A stretch of DNA of 64,000 nt from NCBI GenBank assembly GCA_013214065.1, contig JABSPK010000003.1, positions 372,001 through 436,000 on the forward strand, in the 5' to 3' direction. This DNA is from Flavobacteriaceae bacterium. GTDB taxonomy: Bacteria; Bacteroidota; Bacteroidia; Flavobacteriales; Flavobacteriaceae. The notes below the pieces were generated by a model, which saw only the letters and a program-made list of their open reading frames with translations, ran no database searches and was not told the origin of the DNA. The position numbers and the translations under genes are program-made. This document shows positions 59,133 to 64,000 of this stretch, one piece after another (within the stretch, counting starts at the first letter, position 1; every line of letters starts with the position of its first letter).

Positions 59133-60413
59133 ATGAAAATCAATTACAGCTTACTTCTTGGCCTAATCGCTACCAGTGCATTCGGCCAAACCGTAAATCT
59201 GGAGTCGGATTTCAACGCCGTCGAACCCAAAGTGATCGAATGGCGCCACGACATCCACCAACATCCCGAGCTGAGCAATCGGGAATTCAAGACCGCTGAA
59301 AAAATCGCGACCCATTTGCGCTCATTGGGCATTGAAGTACAGACCGGGGTGGCCCATACCGGGGTAGTCGGGGTATTAAAAGGGGACCTTCCCGGAAAGG
59401 TCGTGGCCTTGCGGGCCGATATCGACGCCCTACCGGTCACCGAACGAAACGACCTGCCCTTCAAGTCAACCGTTACCTCTGAGTTTTTAGGGCAAAAAGT
59501 CGGTGTCATGCATGCCTGCGGCCATGATACACACACGGCCATACTGATGGGAGTCGCCGAAGTCCTTTCAAAGAACAAAGCCCACATCAAGGGTACGGTC
59601 AAGTTCATCTTCCAACCGGCAGAGGAAGGACCTCCACCTGGTGAAGAAGGCGGGGCATTACTCATGGTCAAGGAAGGCGTTTTGAAAAATCCCGATGTCG
59701 ATGCGATTTTCGGATTGCATATCAACTCCCAGACCCCAGTAGGGATGATCCGTTTCAAAATGGGGGGCACCATGGCGGCGGCACAGAGCTTCACCATCAA
59801 AGTCAAAGGCAAACAAAGCCATGGATCGCAACCTTGGTCTGGGGTCGACCCCATTTTGATCAGTGCCAAGATCATCGATGGCCTACAGACCATCATCAGT
59901 CGGGAAGCCAATCTTACCAATGAAGCAGCGGTCATCACCGTGGGTAAGATAACTAGCGGGGTGCGGTTCAATATCATTCCTGAAAGCGCTGAAATGATCG
60001 GTACCATTCGAACCTTGGATTACGGAATGAAAGATCACATCAACAAACGAATGAAGGAAATGGTCGCGACCATTGCAAAAGCCTATGGTGGTGAGGCGAC
60101 ATGCGAGATCATCGACGCCACCGATATTACGTACAATGACCCTGAACTGGTCACCCAAATGTTGCCAACCCTGAAACGGGTGGCGGGTGCCCCCAATGTC
60201 ATCGCCCAAAAAGCCATTACCGGTGCTGAGGATTTCTCGTATTTCCAGCGTGAAGTCCCCGGGTTTTTCTTCTTTTTAGGAGGGATGACCCCGGGCAACA
60301 CGGAGTCATTTCCACATCATACCCCGGATTTTCTAATCGATGATGCAGGAATGATCTTAGGGGTCAAGGCCATGACAGGTTTGACGTTGGACTATTTGAA
60401 TATGGGACAATAA
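59133..60413 (+). CDS. Exported M20-type amidohydrolase (N-acyl-amino-acid / IAA-amino-acid hydrolase-like)
   Basis: 426 residues with signal peptide MKINYSLLLGLIATSAFGQ. Metal ligands and catalytic residues of the M20D/carboxypeptidase Ss1 type are visible: RADIDALPV with D, GVMHACGHDTHTAIL (H, D), FQPAEEGPPPGEEGG (catalytic and metal-bridging glutamates), FGLHIN and the C-terminal GAEDFSYFQREVPGFFFFLG. Hydrolyses N-acyl amino acids; here in the periplasm. Ten bases after the DsrE gene, 16 before the glutamate-synthase-like gene. Precise substrate unknown. Confidence 0.92.
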   Translation: MKINYSLLLGLIATSAFGQTVNLESDFNAVEPKVIEWRHDIHQHPELSNREFKTAEKIATHLRSLGIEVQTGVAHTGVVGVLKGDLPGKVVALRADIDALPVTERNDLPFKSTVTSEFLGQKVGVMHACGHDTHTAILMGVAEVLSKNKAHIKGTVKFIFQPAEEGPPPGEEGGALLMVKEGVLKNPDVDAIFGLHINSQTPVGMIRFKMGGTMAAAQSFTIKVKGKQSHGSQPWSGVDPILISAKIIDGLQTIISREANLTNEAAVITVGKITSGVRFNIIPESAEMIGTIRTLDYGMKDHINKRMKEMVATIAKAYGGEATCEIIDATDITYNDPELVTQMLPTLKRVAGAPNVIAQKAITGAEDFSYFQREVPGFFFFLGGMTPGNTESFPHHTPDFLIDDAGMILGVKAMTGLTLDYLNMGQ

Positions 60414-60429
60414 CGAAATCGCTCACAAT

Positions 60430-61995
60430 TTGGAAACACTAATAGCAACGCTGGGTAACCTGCCTTGGTGGCTTTGGGTCATTATGGGATTGGCCGTCAT
60501 CGCCATTCGCGACATTTTTTTACAACGGGCCCATACGATTACCCATAATTTTCCGATTATCGGGCACCTGCGGTACTTGTTGGAAAGTATCGGACCAGAG
60601 ATGCGGCAGTATTTCGTGGCCAACAACCGTGAAGAACTTCCGTTCAACCGCATTGAACGCAGTTGGATCTACGCCTCGGCCAAAAGGGAAAACAATTATG
60701 AGGGTTTCGGCACGGATCGTGACATTTATGCGCATCAACATATCTTCGTGAAAAATGCCATGATGGCCTTTCAAACCCCGGAAGGACATCCGAATCGTCA
60801 GGATCCCTATTTTTTACCCTGTGCAAAGGTCATGGGAGGGCATAACAAACGAAGAAAGCCCTACCGACCCGCCTCGGTCATCAATGTCTCGGCCATGAGC
60901 TTTGGGTCATTGTCGGCCAATGCCGTCGAAGCGTTGAATCTTGGTGTCAAAAAATCAAATGCCTATCACAATACCGGTGAAGGGGGACTCTCACCCTATC
61001 ACAAGCAAGGCGGTGATGTCATTTTTCATTTCGGAACCGGCTATTTTGGGGTTCGGTCGGAAGAAGGTGGGTTCTCCATGGAAAAAATGAAAGCCTTGGT
61101 CGAGGCAAACCCCTGTATCAAAGCTATTGAAATCAAATTGTCACAAGGGGCGAAACCCGGCAAGGGTGGCGTACTACCCGGGGCCAAAATCACCAAGGAA
61201 ATCGCACAGATCCGCGGGGTTGAAATAGGCAAGGACGTCTTGTCACCAGCAACACATTCAGCCTTTTCGAACGTTGCCGGCTTGTTGGCGTTTATTGAGG
61301 ACATCGCGGAGAACACGGGGCTGCCCGTGGGTATCAAAGCGGCTATCGGAAAACTGGATCAATGGGAATCCTTGGCCGATCAAATGAAGGAATCGGGCAA
61401 AGGCCCGGATTTTATTACCGTTGACGGCGGTGAGGGTGGTACTGGTGCCGCTCCTCCAAGCTTTGCCGATCACGTTTCGCTGCCGTGGGTCTATGCCTTT
61501 AGCAGTCTGTACAAAATATTCCAAGACCGCGGGTTGACCGAACGTATCGTTTTTGTAGGCAGTGGAAAGCTGGGGTTTCCGGCCAAGGCGGCCATGGCTT
61601 TTGCCATGGGGGTCGATTGCATCAATGTGGCAAGGGAGGCCATGATGGGAATCGGCTGTATCCAAGCACAAATATGCCATACCAATCGATGTCCGGCCGG
61701 AATTGCGACCCAAAGCAAGTGGTTACAAGCCGGAATCGACGTACCTTTGAAATCAGAACGATTGGCGCAATATTTCAAGACCTTTCGAAAGGAATTCGTC
61801 GAATTGACCCATGCCGCGGGATATGAACATCCTTGCCAGTTTACCATGAACGACGTTCAAGTGAATGTGGACGACGATTATTTGAGCAGTGATCTCAAGG
61901 CGGTCTATGGATATGAAAAAAGTCGGGTGCCTTTTGAAGGGATGCAGGCCTACGCCGATTGTATGTATTTGGGAAACAAAGAGCAAAGCGTATGA
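60430..61995 (+). CDS. FMN-binding glutamate-synthase-like protein
   Basis: 521 residues from a TTG start. A short hydrophobic N-terminus (LPWWLWVIMGLAVIAI) suggests membrane association. The core is the FMN/Fe-S domain of the large glutamate synthase subunit: NVSAMSFGSLSANAVEALN, GEGGLSPYH, EIKLSQGAKPGKGGVLPG, DGGEGGTGAAPPSFADHVSLPW and a C-x5-C-x4-C cluster in GCIQAQICHTNRCPAGIATQ that binds [3Fe-4S]. The glutaminase domain of GltB is absent, so the protein is a separate GltB2-type FMN enzyme; electron donor and true substrate are unknown. It overlaps the next gene as ATGA. Confidence 0.93.
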   Translation: METLIATLGNLPWWLWVIMGLAVIAIRDIFLQRAHTITHNFPIIGHLRYLLESIGPEMRQYFVANNREELPFNRIERSWIYASAKRENNYEGFGTDRDIYAHQHIFVKNAMMAFQTPEGHPNRQDPYFLPCAKVMGGHNKRRKPYRPASVINVSAMSFGSLSANAVEALNLGVKKSNAYHNTGEGGLSPYHKQGGDVIFHFGTGYFGVRSEEGGFSMEKMKALVEANPCIKAIEIKLSQGAKPGKGGVLPGAKITKEIAQIRGVEIGKDVLSPATHSAFSNVAGLLAFIEDIAENTGLPVGIKAAIGKLDQWESLADQMKESGKGPDFITVDGGEGGTGAAPPSFADHVSLPWVYAFSSLYKIFQDRGLTERIVFVGSGKLGFPAKAAMAFAMGVDCINVAREAMMGIGCIQAQICHTNRCPAGIATQSKWLQAGIDVPLKSERLAQYFKTFRKEFVELTHAAGYEHPCQFTMNDVQVNVDDDYLSSDLKAVYGYEKSRVPFEGMQAYADCMYLGNKEQSV

Positions 61996-62765
61996 AAAAA
62001 ATTACTCTAGTGGTATTGGTGCTATTGGCTGGATTGACTGCCGCAAACGCGCAAAAGAAAAGTGAACTCTTCGCCAGGATCGATGCCCTCGAAGCGACCA
62101 TTGGTAGTTTGAACGATTCCATTTCAAAAGCCAACCGTCAAATCAATGCCAGCGAATCAAAAGCGGAACTGTTCGAAAAGGAAAATACCGAACTCCGTGA
62201 CGCAAATGCCACCTTGCTGCAAAACCTGACCAGTTTTTCGAAGATTTCGAAACAAAACAATGAAACGGTCAACAAAGCCCTCGAAAGCTTGAATGCCAAA
62301 GAGCGACAACTGCGTCAATTCACCGATAGCTTTACAAAAAATGACTCTTTGGCCGTGGTTTTGGTCGGTCAGACCAAACAGACATTAGGGGCCGACACCC
62401 AGGTAGCCATTGCCGGGGGCGCCATCGTCATCACCCAGAAACTGGATTTTCTCTTTGGTTCCGATACGGGAACGGTCGTTATGGAGAGCGCCAACGACTG
62501 GTTGGCGAACGTTGCGCAGATTATTTTGATGAATCCCGACCGCAGTGTCACCATTGAAGGGTTGAACATCACCGGAGAGTTCGAAGTTTCGTTCAATCAG
62601 GCACAAGCGATCGGTAACACGCTTTGGAAAAACCATGCCGTACCGGTGGCCCGTTTGAAACTGGTCGCCAAGGATGGGAATTTCAAAGAAGGCATCGCCA
62701 TTCGTCTTGGTCCGAACTACAAAGCCTTCTATAGCGAGGCGAAAAAGACCCTTAAGAGTCAATGA
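61992..62765 (+). CDS. OmpA-like coiled-coil secreted protein
   Basis: 257 residues from the ATG at 61992, whose ATGA overlaps the preceding stop. Signal peptide MKKITLVVLVLLAGLTAANAQ, no lipobox. Residues ~25-125 are a coiled coil (ELFARIDALEATIGSLNDSI, ENTELRDANATLLQNL). The C-terminal half, with QKLDFLFGSDTGTVVMESANDWLANVAQIILMNPDRSVTIEGLN and the KLVAKDGNFKEGIAIRLG tail, looks like a divergent OmpA domain in which the usual NxxLSxxRA is not clear. Compare the canonical OmpA lipoprotein at 52681-53553. Possibly structural in the periplasm. Confidence 0.78.
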   Translation: MKKITLVVLVLLAGLTAANAQKKSELFARIDALEATIGSLNDSISKANRQINASESKAELFEKENTELRDANATLLQNLTSFSKISKQNNETVNKALESLNAKERQLRQFTDSFTKNDSLAVVLVGQTKQTLGADTQVAIAGGAIVITQKLDFLFGSDTGTVVMESANDWLANVAQIILMNPDRSVTIEGLNITGEFEVSFNQAQAIGNTLWKNHAVPVARLKLVAKDGNFKEGIAIRLGPNYKAFYSEAKKTLKSQ

Positions 62766-62822
62766 CCATACTTTTTGGTGAAATCTTCCGTTGTAGTTTC
62801 ATCAAAAACAAACTGACCCAGC

Positions 62823-63341
62823 ATGAGCGGAGATGACATCCTTCAACTATTCGCCTTTTTATTGCCCGCGGTCGTCACCGGGGCAGTGGCATTTTATTTT
62901 TTCAGATTACATACCCGAAACGAAGAAGGGAGACGCAGGTTCTTACTGCACAAGGATTCCCAAAAGGAAACCTTACCGATCCGCCTTCAGGCCTATGAAC
63001 GAATGGCCTTGTTCTTGGAGCGTATTTCCGTTGCGAGTCTCGTGGTTCGCGTAGCGCCCAAATCAAAAAACAAGAACGATTACGAAAACCTGTTGATCAA
63101 GCAGATTGAAACCGAATTCGAACACAACCTATCACAACAAATCTACATGAGTGATGAGTGTTGGAATATCATCAAGGCCGCCAAAAGTGCGACCATACAG
63201 CTGATTCGTTCGGCTGGGATGAGCGAATCCGATTCCGCCGATAAATTACGGGAAGATATCCTCAACGAAACGATGGAAAAACAATCGCCATCGGCAACGG
63301 CTTTGGCCTTTGTCAAAAAAGAGATATCCGTACTGTGGTAA
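62823..63341 (+). CDS. Conserved membrane-anchored protein of unknown function
   Basis: 172 residues. One N-terminal membrane segment (DILQLFAFLLPAVVTGAVAFYFF), then a cytoplasmic, predominantly helical and charged part (LPIRLQAYERMALFLERISVASLVVRVAP, FEHNLSQQIYMSDECWNIIKAA, LIRSAGMSESDSADKLREDIL). I do not recognise a named function; this type recurs in Flavobacteriaceae. 57 bases after the OmpA-like gene on the same strand, so possibly the end of its operon. Convergent with the patatin gene. Confidence 0.75.
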   Translation: MSGDDILQLFAFLLPAVVTGAVAFYFFRLHTRNEEGRRRFLLHKDSQKETLPIRLQAYERMALFLERISVASLVVRVAPKSKNKNDYENLLIKQIETEFEHNLSQQIYMSDECWNIIKAAKSATIQLIRSAGMSESDSADKLREDILNETMEKQSPSATALAFVKKEISVLW

Positions 63342-63361
63342 TCCGCTACCGGTAGCGTTCC

Positions 63362-64000
63362 TTATTCTTGTATTTCGGGCTGTATCGGCATGCTTTCCGC
63401 ATTTTTGTTCTTAGCATACAGATAGCCCCGTTTCCACCAGCGGGTCATTTTTTCCTTATCGAAAATCAAGGAGTTCGTGGTTAAGATGGTCGGGGTATAG
63501 TACAGATTGATGATGGCGTCCTTTTGATTGGCCACCAACTTACCGACCCTGATGTTCTGATGTTCGATCCGATCAAGGATGAACCCAATCATGGTCGTGA
63601 TCAATTCGAACGGGTTTCGAGAGGGCATGCGGTTGTAATAGCTCACTTCGGTATGCAAGACTACCACATCGACTTCGGTCGCTCCCCGTTGTATGGCCTC
63701 TTCGATAGGCACTAGACTTCCTAACCCACCATCGGCATATTCGCAACCGTTCTTTCGCACAAGACTCATAAACGGGGTGTAATTCGATGATATCCAAATC
63801 CAATCACAAAATTCGGCATAGCTACATTCGTTGATCGATTTATACTCGACTTGGTTCAACGATAGGTTGGAAACGGTCACCACGATATCTTTGGCGCCGT
63901 TTTTCAATTGCTCGAATTCCGCTTCGGTAATGCTGCGGCGTATCAGATCGCGGAGGTTTTCACTTTCCCCGAAAGTCTTTTTGCCTTTGATCAGGTTTTT
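63362..64000 (-). CDS. Patatin-like phospholipase, C-terminal part (5' partial)
   Basis: The frame is open to the window edge on the minus strand, so the N-terminus including the GxSxG serine lies outside. The visible 212 codons include the patatin catalytic aspartate in YADGGLGSLVPIEEAIQRGA (DGG motif) and VDVVVLHTEV, PSRNPFELITTMIGFIL. The TTG at 63907 is not a credible start. Patatins act as lipid acyl hydrolases. Nothing more can be said about domain architecture or regulation from this fragment. Confidence 0.85.
   Translation of the reverse strand, partial: KNLIKGKKTFGESENLRDLIRRSITEAEFEQLKNGAKDIVVTVSNLSLNQVEYKSINECSYAEFCDWIWISSNYTPFMSLVRKNGCEYADGGLGSLVPIEEAIQRGATEVDVVVLHTEVSYYNRMPSRNPFELITTMIGFILDRIEHQNIRVGKLVANQKDAIINLYYTPTILTTNSLIFDKEKMTRWWKRGYLYAKNKNAESMPIQPEIQE

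Noticed and set aside
59144-60007. 287-codon antisense reading frame inside the M20 amidohydrolase gene
   Set aside because: The plus-strand frame carries complete M20 motifs and a signal peptide. The antisense frame has no recognisable domain, and long open antisense frames arise from codon bias here.

Overview
This window reads as a compact chromosomal segment from a member of the Bacteroidota, most likely the family Flavobacteriaceae. The evidence is a SusC-type plug sequence, DUF4139 and GIN-domain proteins, a QEGLA-motif peptidase operon, an M16 peptidase, a fused E1 alpha/beta dehydrogenase, and many start sites preceded by the Bacteroidota -7 promoter element TAnnTTTG rather than by a Shine-Dalgarno sequence. 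Several genes start with GTG or TTG. I see no rRNA, tRNA, CRISPR array, insertion sequence or prophage. No gene-free stretch exceeds 300 bases; the longest is about 245 bases (19264-19508).

Layout. 1-6.5 kb: the 3' end of a DUF4139 (MuiA-like) protein carrying a SusC-like plug, then a minus-strand group: aroC, a dicarboxylate/amino-acid symporter, an ATP-grasp ligase, an N-formylglutamate amidohydrolase-like enzyme and a QEGLA metallopeptidase. 6.6-17 kb: an LpxH-like phosphoesterase, a fused FAD/Fe-S dehydrogenase, a small barrel protein, a thioredoxin-like lipoprotein, a beta-propeller lipoprotein, a rhomboid protease, a lipid A-type acyltransferase, an alpha/beta-hydrolase lipoprotein and an unknown protein. 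17-21.4 kb: a hybrid-like pair of PAS histidine kinase and response regulator, an NTF2-like secreted protein, and a phosphohexomutase (glmM-like). 21.5-28.1 kb: one tight plus-strand operon of ACP phosphodiesterase, gamma-glutamyltransferase, ATP-grasp protein, unknown anchored protein, LLM flavin monooxygenase and sodium:solute symporter. 28.1-29.2 kb: a prokaryotic glutamate-receptor-like K+ channel.

29.2-32.3 kb is the most distinctive locus. A self-cleavable (S24) XRE repressor faces, across a 98-base intergenic region holding four copies of GGAWTATTTCCAW, a radical-SAM DNA repair/modification protein, a previously unlisted 53-residue basic protein and a TIGR03915-type DNA metabolism protein. 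This looks like a LexA-independent damage-response unit.

32.3-46.4 kb: methyltransferase, a protein with a UvrD-tail-like module, nucleoside hydrolase, uvrA, a LOG-family protein, a barrel-fused M1-like protein that lacks the zinc motif, fused E1 dehydrogenase, and M16 peptidase. 46.5-50.1 kb: a membrane-embedded AraC-type regulator followed by two DoxX paralogues that bracket a carbohydrate-binding-like lipoprotein and a GIN-domain protein. 50.1-58.5 kb: holA, an HsdR-N-like nuclease-fold protein, a family 2 glycosyltransferase, an OmpA lipoprotein, a TsaC-like protein, a HAMP histidine kinase and a UvrD/PcrA helicase. 58.5-63.4 kb: an operon of DsrE-like protein, M20 amidohydrolase, FMN-dependent glutamate-synthase-like protein, OmpA-like coiled-coil protein and a small anchored protein. 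The window ends inside a patatin-like phospholipase gene on the minus strand.

DNA repair (uvrA, uvrD, the S24-controlled cassette), envelope biogenesis (LpxH-like, LpxL-like, OmpA, M16, rhomboid) and glutamate/amide chemistry (symporter, two ATP-grasp ligases, GGT, NFGA, M20, glutamate-synthase-like, glutamate-receptor-like channel) are the recurrent themes. The grouping by theme is my inference.
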